Source of the DNA: Halocatena marina
GTDB taxonomy: Archaea; Halobacteriota; Halobacteria; Halobacteriales; Haloarculaceae
Assembly (NCBI RefSeq): GCF_023276375.1
Contig: NZ_JALLPK010000001.1
Coordinates: 1,736,001-1,800,000 of the forward strand
DNA length: 64,000 bases
Reading direction: 5' to 3'
Shown here: positions 9,297-17,406 of the stretch, in pieces
Position numbering within the stretch: the first letter of the stretch is position 1
Layout: every line of letters begins with the position of its first letter
The notes under the pieces: generated by a model
Seen by the model: the letters and a program-made list of their open reading frames with translations, nothing else
Databases searched by the model: none
Told to the model about the DNA's origin: nothing
Translations under genes and position numbers: made by a program

Positions 9297-10613
9297 ATGA
9301 CAGCATGGACACCTAATGGACTCAATATTACACGTAGAGGCTTCCTAAAGACAGCTGGCGTTGCTGGGGTGATTGGTGGCGGACTCACTGGCGTCGACAT
9401 GGCCGCTGGTGGAGCCAAATCCAAACCACATCAAGCGCTATCACCAGCCCACGATCCGTCACAGATGTCAGAGACACACGTGGACATTGCTGATGGCGAT
9501 GACGTTGCCGGAATCATCGAGAATGTTTCTGACGGTGAACTGTTGGTCTTTCCGGAAGGGGAGTTTCGCTGGAGTCGGACCGTACTCGTGACAGTCGATA
9601 ACTGGGGTATTCGAGGCCAGCCCAACGATGGGACTGTCTTCATGGTGCCCGAAGGACACACAGGAAGAGAGCTCACAGACTATCATCTCAGGACGATAGC
9701 GAAATCCTCTCTCGAGAATCCTGCGGGTGATAATATCTTGTTGAAGAACCTGACGTTCGACTCGACAGGCCGGACCAACCCAGGCATTCGGATCGGCGTC
9801 CGAAACCGTGGTCACGTCGAGAATCTCCACTATCGGTGCAATGGGACGATCGGACCGGATCTGATGCCCAGTGGTATGAACGCGCTCGTTCAGAACAAAG
9901 ATGGCCACCTCACAATCCGAAACTACGTCCAGCACAACAATGGACGTCTCAGTGATTACAACGGTGGCGACAGCCGGAGTGGGTTCCACACTGGAGCAGG
10001 AAACTTCGGGACAGTCACGCTCATCGACCCCGTTCTGACCGGATTCCCGAACAACGGATGCTACGTGAGCCGGACACCGGGACGCACTGAGATTGTCGGT
10101 GGGTACCTTGCGAACAACAATGTCAGCAACGTACGCCTCTCCGGGGCTGTCACCGTTTGTGGGACAACCATGGAACTCGACACCGAGACATACGCAACGG
10201 GAGACGGCGAAACCACTGGCGGCAACGACTACAACACACGGATGGTTTGGGGAGATGCTCGTCAAACCGCCCGCGGACCCGGCGGACTCGTCGAGAACTG
10301 TTCGTTTATTCTGCACAGCTACGATCGTTCACAGGGGCTGGTCGATATTCTTGACAATCCCTCTATTACGGTCCGAAACTCTCAGTTCCTGCTTGAGGAC
10401 GAAATCACCGCAGTAAGCGCGGATGCAGGCGAAATCGTGCTCAATAATTGCACCTTCACTGGCGAATCCTCGGCTACTGCAGGCAGTGGTGACATCACCG
10501 GAGATGGTAACTGTGTCTCTGGAGATATCGAACCGGGCGACGTTCCAACCTCCGAGCAGAACTGTCGTTCATTCGAATGGAATCGTGTCCATCCACTCGG
10601 ACAGTCGAGCTGA
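9297..10613 (+). CDS. Tat-exported right-handed beta-helix protein
   Basis: This 438-residue protein begins with a twin-arginine signal (TRRGFLKTAGVAGVIGGGL, about residues 12-30). It continues with Asn- and Gly-rich repeats of about 22-25 residues (for example NILLKNLTFDST, GHVENLHYRCNG, GTVTLIDPVLTG, AVTVCGTTMELD, PSITVRNSQFLL, GEIVLNNCTFTG), the pattern of a right-handed parallel beta-helix as in pectate-lyase-like and other polysaccharide-acting proteins. It should act outside the cell. I cannot place catalytic residues, so it may be a lyase, a hydrolase or simply a surface-binding protein. It lies 0.5 kb after the sulfatase and could prepare an extracellular polymer for uptake. Confidence 0.75.
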   Translation: MTAWTPNGLNITRRGFLKTAGVAGVIGGGLTGVDMAAGGAKSKPHQALSPAHDPSQMSETHVDIADGDDVAGIIENVSDGELLVFPEGEFRWSRTVLVTVDNWGIRGQPNDGTVFMVPEGHTGRELTDYHLRTIAKSSLENPAGDNILLKNLTFDSTGRTNPGIRIGVRNRGHVENLHYRCNGTIGPDLMPSGMNALVQNKDGHLTIRNYVQHNNGRLSDYNGGDSRSGFHTGAGNFGTVTLIDPVLTGFPNNGCYVSRTPGRTEIVGGYLANNNVSNVRLSGAVTVCGTTMELDTETYATGDGETTGGNDYNTRMVWGDARQTARGPGGLVENCSFILHSYDRSQGLVDILDNPSITVRNSQFLLEDEITAVSADAGEIVLNNCTFTGESSATAGSGDITGDGNCVSGDIEPGDVPTSEQNCRSFEWNRVHPLGQSS

Positions 10614-10784
10614 GAGAGATCATTACGCCCGAAACACAAACACACACGAGGCGTAAATAACTGATACTGATACCGAGAAAATTTTCACTGACAGTACTAT
10701 TTGACGTCATTACCGGTATAAGAACTCCTAATTCGCTGAGTATAGCATTGCCCAGCCTTCTGTTGAGGCGCCCATCGAAATTAA

Positions 10785-10832
10785 ATGTCTATGGACAACT
10801 ATTAATACCGATAGAGTGATAACATTAGACAT
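10785..10832 (+). promoter_or_regulatory. Promoter of hxlR-type gene with flanking inverted repeat
   Basis: An AT-rich element (TATTAATACC, around 10804) sits about 27 bp before ATG 10831, as expected for a leaderless archaeal transcript. It is framed by a 7-bp inverted repeat, ATGTCTA at 10785-10791 and TAGACAT at 10826-10832, the second arm covering the start codon. This could be an autoregulatory operator for the HxlR protein. Seven-base arms 34 bp apart can arise by chance. Confidence 0.3.
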
Positions 10833-11223
10833 GGTAAATAATGGCAAACGTGATGGTGAAATCGAACGGCTCGAAGTATGGTGTGCTGGTGAGGAGTGGT
10901 GTCCGATCACGGCGACGGCAACACTCATTGGCAAGAAGTGGCATCCAGTCATCATTCATCGGCTTCTCGAACACGGGCCAAGCGGATTCAACGAACTCAA
11001 GGACAATGTTGATGGCATCTCCAGTAAGGTGCTCTCAGAGAGTCTGGATGATCTTGGTGAGAAGCGGCTCGTAGATCGGGAAATCGTCAGCGAGAAACCC
11101 ATCCGCGTAGAGTACTCGCTCACAGCTCCCGGTCGGTCACTCGAACCAGTAATCGATACGATGCGCGACTGGGGATTGGAGCATATAACAGAACCCAGTG
11201 ACAGACGCTCGTCGCTCGTCTGA
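10831..11223 (+). CDS. HxlR-family winged-helix transcriptional regulator
   Basis: This 130-residue DNA-binding protein starts at ATG 10831; ATG 10816 would lie before the expected transcription start. The motif WCPITATATLIGKKWHPVIIHRLL followed by FNELKDNVDGISSKVLSESLDDL is the HxlR winged helix, with LIGKKW and the recognition helix well conserved. The Cys of WCP matches the redox- or aldehyde-reactive Cys known in several family members. It is convergent with the flavoprotein disulfide reductase, with 81 bp between stops, and could regulate it or itself. The inducer is unknown. Confidence 0.88.
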   Translation: MVNNGKRDGEIERLEVWCAGEEWCPITATATLIGKKWHPVIIHRLLEHGPSGFNELKDNVDGISSKVLSESLDDLGEKRLVDREIVSEKPIRVEYSLTAPGRSLEPVIDTMRDWGLEHITEPSDRRSSLV

Positions 11224-11304
11224 GCAGTTCGGTCTTCCAATCGCCGATGCATTCTCCACGCGACCGAAGAGAATAGGGATGAATTCGTCGAGAATGTTCA
11301 CCGA

Positions 11305-12723
11305 TCAGAACTCAGAGAGCGTCCCGTTCAGAACCTTGGCCGCGACGAGAATCGGATCCCAGACAGGACTGAACGGCGGTGCGTACGCGAGGTCGAGACG
11401 TTCTAACTCGGGAAGAGTCATCGCACAATCGAGGGCCGTCGCAAGCGTGTCAATGCGGATCGCAGCCCGGTCTGCCCCAACGATACTCCCACCGAGAAGT
11501 CGGTTGGTCTCTCGGTCTGCGGTCAACGTCACTGTCGTTTCCGAACCACCGGGATAATACCCGGACCGTGACGACGCAGTTATCGTGTCGGAAACGGGAT
11601 CGAAACCAGCATCCGTGGCTCGTTCGTGGTCGATAAGGCCGGTCCGGCCACACTCCAACTCGAACGCCTTCACGACCGCTGTGCCAGCAACACTGCCAAC
11701 GGGGGTCGGCTTCCCGGCAACAGTCTGACCGACTGCTCGACCCGCTCGGTTTGCTGTCAGACCGAGGGGCACCCACTCCGGCGCACCAGTCACTGTGTGT
11801 CGCATCTCGGCACAGTCACCAGCGGCATAGACGTGTTCCCGGTTCGTTCTGCCGTACTCGTCGGTAGCGATCGCTCCAGACTCGCCGCGTGCGATGTCTG
11901 TCTCGGCGATCAGTTCCGTATTCGGTCGGATGCCGATACCAATCAAAACGAGATCGACCGCAATCTGCCCATCATCACTAGCGACTGCCTCGACGTGACC
12001 ATCTCCGATGAGTTCATCGACTTCAGTCCCCAGATGAAGCGTGACATCGTTCTCACGAAGCGTCGCTGCAACCTGCTCTCCAACCGCTTCGCCGAACGGT
12101 CGTAGGAGCCGATCTGATCGCTGGAAGAGGTGAATATCGAGGTCGTGTGCACCGAACGCTTCAGCCATTTCAATACCGACGTATCCCCCTCCGACGATCG
12201 CGACAGATTCTGGTGGATTCATACTAGCGTACTGTTCGAGTCGATCTGTGTCGACGGAATCATTGTCTGGAGGCCGAACACCGTCTGCTGAAGTGAGGTA
12301 CGTTCGAAGCGCCGCCGCGGCGTCCATACTGTGCATTGTGAACACACCACTATAGCCAGTATCAATAGAGGCAGACACCGCATGCGCTCCCGTTGCAATG
12401 AGAAGATCGTCGTACGACTGCTCAAACCGGTCAGTTTCGTTCTGGACAAGTACCGTCTTGTCTGCTGGCTCTACCGCAATGACTTCGTGCTGTCGCCGTA
12501 GATCGATGCCCCGATCGTCGATATCGTCTGGTGACAGCGAGAGCAGATCGGTTAGTGACCCGACGTCACCTTTCACGTAGTAGGGCATCCCGCAGTGGGC
12601 GTAGGATACCCAGTTTCCTTGCTCGAAAACGATCACTTCTCGGTCCGAGTCCTCACGTTTTAGCTTACTTGCTGCACTCAACCCCGCAGCGTCACCGCCG
12701 ACGACAACGAATGGATCTGCCAT
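11305..12723 (-). CDS. CoA-disulfide reductase / FAD-dependent pyridine nucleotide oxidoreductase
   Basis: This 472-residue flavoprotein belongs to the CoA-disulfide reductase / NADH oxidase group. The N-terminal FAD site is VVVGGDAAGLSAA (residues 6-18). SYAHCGMPYY places the single redox Cys at residue 44, matching the CoADR active site SYxxCGLPYY. SVAIVGGGYVGIEMAEAF is the NAD(P)H site and HVYAAGDCAEM the second FAD motif, followed by a dimerisation domain. It probably reduces CoA or persulfide-type disulfides in the cytoplasm. In halophilic archaea the main low-molecular-weight thiol is gamma-glutamylcysteine, so the substrate needs testing. The length is normal. Confidence 0.88.
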   Translation of the reverse strand: MADPFVVVGGDAAGLSAASKLKREDSDREVIVFEQGNWVSYAHCGMPYYVKGDVGSLTDLLSLSPDDIDDRGIDLRRQHEVIAVEPADKTVLVQNETDRFEQSYDDLLIATGAHAVSASIDTGYSGVFTMHSMDAAAALRTYLTSADGVRPPDNDSVDTDRLEQYASMNPPESVAIVGGGYVGIEMAEAFGAHDLDIHLFQRSDRLLRPFGEAVGEQVAATLRENDVTLHLGTEVDELIGDGHVEAVASDDGQIAVDLVLIGIGIRPNTELIAETDIARGESGAIATDEYGRTNREHVYAAGDCAEMRHTVTGAPEWVPLGLTANRAGRAVGQTVAGKPTPVGSVAGTAVVKAFELECGRTGLIDHERATDAGFDPVSDTITASSRSGYYPGGSETTVTLTADRETNRLLGGSIVGADRAAIRIDTLATALDCAMTLPELERLDLAYAPPFSPVWDPILVAAKVLNGTLSEF

Positions 12724-13086
12724 ACTGTCTTCTTCTCAGCGAAGCCCTGTAACTGTACGAGTGAGGCCGCCGTAACTCGGTTGAAGCATGCGAAAGACGG
12801 TACTAACCCGGTATTAGATGAGCGGACACAGAGCGCAAATCAATCGACTGACCGCCACGCTCGTTCTTGAAGCCGACAGAGTAGTGCTACGAAAAATAGA
12901 TCGACTGTATTACACACACCGTCCCGAAGAACGTTCTCTTGATTACAGTGTTTCATCCAGTTACTGCCGAGCAAGCGAATATCTATGCGTATCAGGGCCG
13001 AAGTTCCATGTGTTGACGACCGAATGATCCAACGGCGAGCCAAAAGAGGCATAGTGGGGACAACGACGCTCGTACTGTGATTTGCT
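12724..13086. other. Gene-free divergent region
   Basis: This 363-bp stretch between the divergent flavoprotein and DHH genes should hold both promoters. I see no convincing coding frame or repeat, and no strong TATA box close to either start. Confidence 0.4.
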
Positions 13087-14094
13087 ATGGACGAGACCCA
13101 TCAATTACTCACGCGACTTCGACAGTGTAGTTCGCTTGCGATTATCAGTCACTCGAATCCCGATCCTGACTCCATCGCAAGTTCACTCGCCTTAGAAGAG
13201 ATAGCAGCCACCGAAGATATCGAAGACACGAGGTTATTCTACTGCGGTGATATTACCCACCAACAGAACCGAGCATTTATCAATTTGCTTGATATCTCAA
13301 TCCACAATCCATCGACAGATCCATCGATTGCTGAGTACTCTTCGCTTGCGCTTGTCGATCACTCACATCTTGATCCATCGTTCCCCCATTCCGCCGAGTT
13401 CCATATTGAGATCATTATTGACCATCATGCTGTGAGCGACGCTTCCGATGCCGCATTCATCGATCGACGCCCAGACTACGGTGCGACAGCGACGATCATG
13501 ATCGAGTATTACAGGGAATTGGACCTCAAACCATCCCCTGATGTCGCCTCAGCGTTACTTTTTGCGCTTCACCGTGAGCGGCTCGATCATGCTAGAATGC
13601 CGACGAGACGGGAATACGAGGCTGCTTCATTTATATATCCGTACGTCGATAGCGAGCTCATCAGCCAGCTCTACGGTGCGGCGTATACGCCTGCAACACT
13701 CGACGCGATCAGCGAAGCAATCCGACACCGTGAGGTCCGAGGATCGAGTCTAGTGACCTATGCCGGACAGACGACAGAGGGTGATGCACTTCCGCAAGCA
13801 GCCGATTATCTGTTGAATCTCGAAGGGGTGGATACGGTGCTCGTTGGAGGAATCGTCAACGACACAGTGCGACTCAGCGCCCGATCCATCGATCCGCGGC
13901 TCCACCTCGGTGAGGTACTCGAAAAAGCGTTCAGTGACGTTGGAAGCGCAGGGGGACATCGGGATATGGCCGGTGCACAGCTCCCACTCGGTATCTTTGC
14001 GGATACACTCTCTGACGATGGGCAGCTGTCCGATTGGCTGTTTGACAGCATCTCAGACCGATTTTTCTCTGCGCTGCATCTCGCCAGCGACTGA
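13087..14094 (+). CDS. DHH-family phosphoesterase (NrnA/RecJ-like)
   Basis: This 335-residue protein has the DHH phosphoesterase motifs: SHSNPDPDSI (metal-binding His22, Asp26, Asp28), LVDHSHLD, IIDHHAVSD (the DHH motif near residue 119) and, in the C-terminal DHHA1 domain, GGHRDMAGA near residue 291. Such short DHH-DHHA1 proteins degrade nanoRNA or cyclic dinucleotides, or hydrolyse phosphoadenosine phosphate. No RNA-binding or membrane domain is attached. The metal ligands appear intact, so it should be an active manganese-dependent enzyme. It stands alone on the plus strand. Confidence 0.88.
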   Translation: MDETHQLLTRLRQCSSLAIISHSNPDPDSIASSLALEEIAATEDIEDTRLFYCGDITHQQNRAFINLLDISIHNPSTDPSIAEYSSLALVDHSHLDPSFPHSAEFHIEIIIDHHAVSDASDAAFIDRRPDYGATATIMIEYYRELDLKPSPDVASALLFALHRERLDHARMPTRREYEAASFIYPYVDSELISQLYGAAYTPATLDAISEAIRHREVRGSSLVTYAGQTTEGDALPQAADYLLNLEGVDTVLVGGIVNDTVRLSARSIDPRLHLGEVLEKAFSDVGSAGGHRDMAGAQLPLGIFADTLSDDGQLSDWLFDSISDRFFSALHLASD

Positions 14095-14190
14095 ATCAGT
14101 TCTGTTCGCTGAGAGGTCCGCGTTGTCCCCATCATCTCACAAGCCTCCAGTGATGCTACCGTGGCACCGAACGACAAAAGATGGAGACAG

Positions 14191-14688
14191 TTACTCACGC
14201 GCGATCGCCGCATACGCGAGTGCAACTGGAATAGCATAGATGATGTGACCGACGAGCGTTAGGATGGTGTCGGGGAGCGCGAAGTTGGGAAGTGGCGGTG
14301 CGGCTGGGAAGCCGACAGCTGCCAACCAGATTGGCATCACAAATCCAGAGAGGACGATCGTTGTTAGTACGCCGTAGCCGATTCCGAGACCGACAGCACC
14401 ACCGATGTGTCGTGCCGGTTCACGCAGCGGTTTGAGCTGAACGAGTGCTACGTACACCAGACCGAGGACCACGCCATGGAATAGATGAAACACCCATCCC
14501 GCTAGCAACGCTGGCCCTGCGACACCGTACATCGCGGGAATCGCCATTTCGAGTAACGGTACAGGGATCACGAACTGCATGATCAGGCCGAATAGGATAC
14601 TCCCGATGAACCCACCGACGGCACCAGCGGCCCAGTCGCTGGCTGTAAGCCCCTCGGTTTTTCTCCGTGTTTGTGTTTCTGTGGCCAT
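14191..14688 (-). CDS. Four-helix membrane protein of unknown function
   Basis: This 165-residue protein has a short polar N-terminus and about four hydrophobic helices: AVGGFIGSILFGLIMQFV, AGWVFHLFHGVVLGLVYVAL, GIGYGVLTTIVLSGFVM and TLVGHIIYAIPVALAYAAI. Conserved-looking His residues lie in helices two and four (FHLFHG, VGHIIY), which suggests metal or haem contact or only packing. This type of protein is common in haloarchaea but I do not know its function. It sits downstream of a gene-free stretch of about 1 kb. Confidence 0.7.
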   Translation of the reverse strand: MATETQTRRKTEGLTASDWAAGAVGGFIGSILFGLIMQFVIPVPLLEMAIPAMYGVAGPALLAGWVFHLFHGVVLGLVYVALVQLKPLREPARHIGGAVGLGIGYGVLTTIVLSGFVMPIWLAAVGFPAAPPLPNFALPDTILTLVGHIIYAIPVALAYAAIARE

Positions 14689-15684
14689 CTCTCGATAGGA
14701 CCTCCAGTATTATGCTACGCAGTGACTGGTGAAAAGTGTACATTGTGATAGAGGTAAGTAGGTTACCTCCTGGTACCATACCGTGAGCACGCGTGAGACA
14801 ACCCCCGAAGAAGGGAGAACAATTATCGATTGTTCTATTTTCATCGGACGTCGTGGACCACAGCACGTACGTTGATTCGATACTCGTATTGGGTGGATGT
14901 GCATGTGTCTTCACGTCTCAAATGTAGCAAATACTGATTCGGGATTCACGAAGATGTATGATTTATTAAATTAATAAATCATACTCATTCACCAGACATG
15001 AAATTTTGAGATAGTGTCGTTCGGTGGTCAATTACTACAGAAGACCACCAAAGTGTCTTGATACGCTCATTTGGTACTTGGATCGTATTGGTGAAAAACA
15101 ACTGTACTAATATCTATCTTTGAGTCTTGCGATAATTCCGAGAAGATAGAGTGATCCACAGCACGAATATGATTGTATTCTTAATGATCAATGTATAGGT
15201 TCTAAAATCGTACGATTCGCTACAGAGAGTTCGGGATGGGATAACGTAGCACGTATAGGCGATTCGTATGATGTTGGAGGCACGTCTGCTGGATATACAG
15301 CGTCATACTCAGTATCATCTTAATCGCCTCGAATGAGAGAACATGATCTTCGTCACAGAGTAGAGATACAGAGACATGTGACATTCAGATACTTTCGTTC
15401 GTCGATTCGTTTTCAGGAGCGATATTCCGATCGTGATAGAGAATTCGCCCTCCTAAACTAATGAGAATCACACAAATCATGCATCAGTGTAGAAATTTTA
15501 TATCATTCATTGTAATCGACCGATTGTCATAAATAAAATCCTATTGACAACTCTGTATCGTTCCTCGTCCCCGCACAATGATTCGTCTTTCGTAGAGTCG
15601 AGAATGAGTGAACGAAGAACAGTGCCCGATCCTATCCGGTTACTGATCGTCAATCGAACGCATCGATTCTTTGAGTAGCATACG
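14689..15684. other. AT-rich gene-free stretch of about 1 kb
   Basis: No coding frame with haloarchaeal character, tRNA or known RNA was seen on either strand. Base composition is clearly more AT-rich than the flanking genes. It holds one perfect palindrome (14956-14984). It may be the remains of deleted genes or an insertion site. Confidence 0.45.
14956..14984. repeat. Perfect 13-bp inverted repeat with 3-nt loop
   Basis: GTATGATTTATTA at 14956-14968 is followed by AAT and then the exact reverse complement TAATAAATCATAC at 14972-14984. The element is AT-rich and stands alone in the gene desert 268 bp upstream of the membrane-protein start. It could be a dyad operator, a transcription terminator or a relic of a mobile element end. 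Confidence 0.75.
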
Positions 15685-16140
15685 TTATGTTGTATCGAGT
15701 GCGCGCTCGGCAAACCGCTCTCGGATTTCTGGACTGGGGACAGGACACTCGTCTTTCCGACCGAACAAGCGATACCGATGCGTTGCTACCACTCGGTACA
15801 CAGGATTTCGTAGCATTTCGGGAACGTACACGAGTGGATAAAGAAGTGGCCACGGACCATCGAGAGTCCGACAGACTCGCAGTGCAGCAGTCGATCGGGT
15901 GTAGCACTCATTATCTTCGATAAGTACGAACGTATCGAAATCCTCGGTCGGGAGATCATATTCGTCGAGTAGCGCCTGTCCAATCGTCGATTGGAGTGGC
16001 GCAAACCGGAACGTCCCCGATGCATCGAACCGAACAATAAATCGGACGAGCGCGTTACAGAGGTTGCAAACACCATCGAAGAGGATAACCGGCCGTTCGA
16101 CCGAATCGGCGACTGTCGTGGAATCGAGGGTGTCAGACAT
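15685..16140 (-). CDS. DCC-family (DUF393) thiol-disulfide oxidoreductase-like protein
   Basis: This 151-residue protein has the family-defining motif LFDGVCNLCNALVRFIVRFD near residue 20, with the CxxC pair (CNLC) that gives the DCC family its thioredoxin-like name. FRFAPLQS, TFVLIEDNECYTRSTAALR and a C-terminal YRLFGRKDECP are also typical. The protein is presumed cytoplasmic or membrane-peripheral and redox-active, but no physiological partner is known. Its length is usual for the family. Confidence 0.88.
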   Translation of the reverse strand: MSDTLDSTTVADSVERPVILFDGVCNLCNALVRFIVRFDASGTFRFAPLQSTIGQALLDEYDLPTEDFDTFVLIEDNECYTRSTAALRVCRTLDGPWPLLYPLVYVPEMLRNPVYRVVATHRYRLFGRKDECPVPSPEIRERFAERALDTT

Positions 16141-16332
16141 GGCACTACAACGATGTTCGGTTCCACACCGGATACACTACTCGGTGAACGACCAAGGAGA
16201 CCGAGATTGTGACCCAGAATCAAACGGTTGAGGGCTGTAATACTACTGAATCTCTAATCATGCAAAGAACTGACCGGGCAGGTAGTGAGGCTGGCGCTGT
16301 CTGATTTCGTTACTGTATCGCCTTCTGGTTCG

Positions 16333-16602
16333 TCAGTCCGTCTGAATGCGCACATGGCCCGGTTCGACTGTTATAAGATACGCTTCATAGCGAAACTGAA
16401 GCAGATCAGGTGCCGGTGAGGACGCAAACAGTTGATCCAACGAATCGGGATCGATCGAATTAGCAAGCGGTGGCAGATCTAGTATCGGTTGGTTCGATGC
16501 CGTTGTGACGGCCCGCAAAACAGCCTCGCTAGCGCTTTCTTTCCCCTCAATGTGCGTTTTGTAGACTTCTTTGTGTTTTTCGTCCATTCTGCACACTTCC
16601 AT
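16333..16602 (-). CDS. HalOD1 output-domain protein
   Basis: From ATG 16602 the frame gives 89 residues; ATG 16587 is an alternative five codons in. ASEAVLRAVTTASNQPILDLPPLANSIDPDSLDQLF and the final VEPGHVRI strand match the small HalOD1 domain (residues about 20-85; first twenty residues are most diagnostic), found alone or attached to haloarchaeal signalling proteins and thought to serve as a response output. It lies directly after a winged-helix gene and the large PAS regulator on the same strand. Confidence 0.8.
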   Translation of the reverse strand: MEVCRMDEKHKEVYKTHIEGKESASEAVLRAVTTASNQPILDLPPLANSIDPDSLDQLFASSPAPDLLQFRYEAYLITVEPGHVRIQTD

Positions 16603-16660
16603 CTTATTATTTATCCTAAACAGATTTAGTTCTTCCCCAGACGCGACGGGTGACGACGAA

Positions 16661-17341
16661 CTAAGAATCGGTCGTCGCGGTATCGTTCGAACCGTTAGCA
16701 ACATCCGCCTGGTCTAAAACCATCTCAAGATGCTGTTGTTGAGTGATTATTTTCTCATCACTATTGTACTCAATTAATCCAACATTTTCTAGTATTGGCA
16801 AATCAATGTGGTGTAGTATCGTGGGGAGCATGGATTCATCGTCAACTCCGCCTGCTGTCCACCAAGATTGCTCAGAGGCCGTCAATGCAGTGCTGAGTTC
16901 TTCGAGTGAAAGTGGTTGGGTGTGATCGGCTATCGTCGATGCGACGCGCTGTCGTCGCGGGCGTACGAGAAGGGCTGCAAGAGCCTCCCACGAACCATCC
17001 CCCTCTGTGAACGATTCTTCGACACACTCAACGGGGAGTTGCTCAGTTGAGACAATCCCAGTTGGCTGTCGCTCGATCCACCCGACCGACTCCAATTCCG
17101 GCAAACAACGGTGATACAGATCAATCCGAATCTGCCGATGAAGTTCTTGGACTACCGACGATGGGAGGTCCTCTGCTTTTGCCTTTTGCACTGCAAGCTG
17201 ACTAGCAAGGGCGTCCTCTGGTATCGGATCAGACTGCGCCAGTAGCAGAGCGAGTATCCGTCGCTGGCGTGAGTCGGCGAGGATCACCGATCGATTAGGG
17301 GGAGATGGCCCCCCAGACAGCAGTCGTTTCCTACAGCTCAT
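16661..17341 (-). CDS. Double winged-helix regulator (DUF7344-like)
   Basis: The protein has 226 residues from ATG 17341, or 236 from ATG 17371. A TATA-like CATATATCC lies at about 17385-17393, so the downstream start fits better. It contains two similar helix-rich units. The first is around residues 20-100 (RQRRILALLLAQ, HRCLPELESVGWIERQPTG), the second around 120-210 (RQRVASTIADHTQPLSLEEL, LHHIDLPILENVGLIEYNSD). Each ends in the DLP-x-L-x-x-x-GLIxY wing typical of small haloarchaeal winged-helix proteins. It probably binds DNA. It is next to the six-PAS Bat regulator and a HalOD1 gene. Confidence 0.75.
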   Translation of the reverse strand: MSCRKRLLSGGPSPPNRSVILADSRQRRILALLLAQSDPIPEDALASQLAVQKAKAEDLPSSVVQELHRQIRIDLYHRCLPELESVGWIERQPTGIVSTEQLPVECVEESFTEGDGSWEALAALLVRPRRQRVASTIADHTQPLSLEELSTALTASEQSWWTAGGVDDESMLPTILHHIDLPILENVGLIEYNSDEKIITQQQHLEMVLDQADVANGSNDTATTDS

Positions 17342-17406
17342 AGCATTTAGAGGATATTCCTGAAGTGCCATAATCTGAATGGCGGATATATGAGGTTGAC
17401 ATAATG

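Noticed and set aside
9468..10316. Minus-strand 282-residue frame antisense to the beta-helix gene
   Set aside because: No recognisable domain, and the plus-strand protein has a Tat signal and regular repeats.
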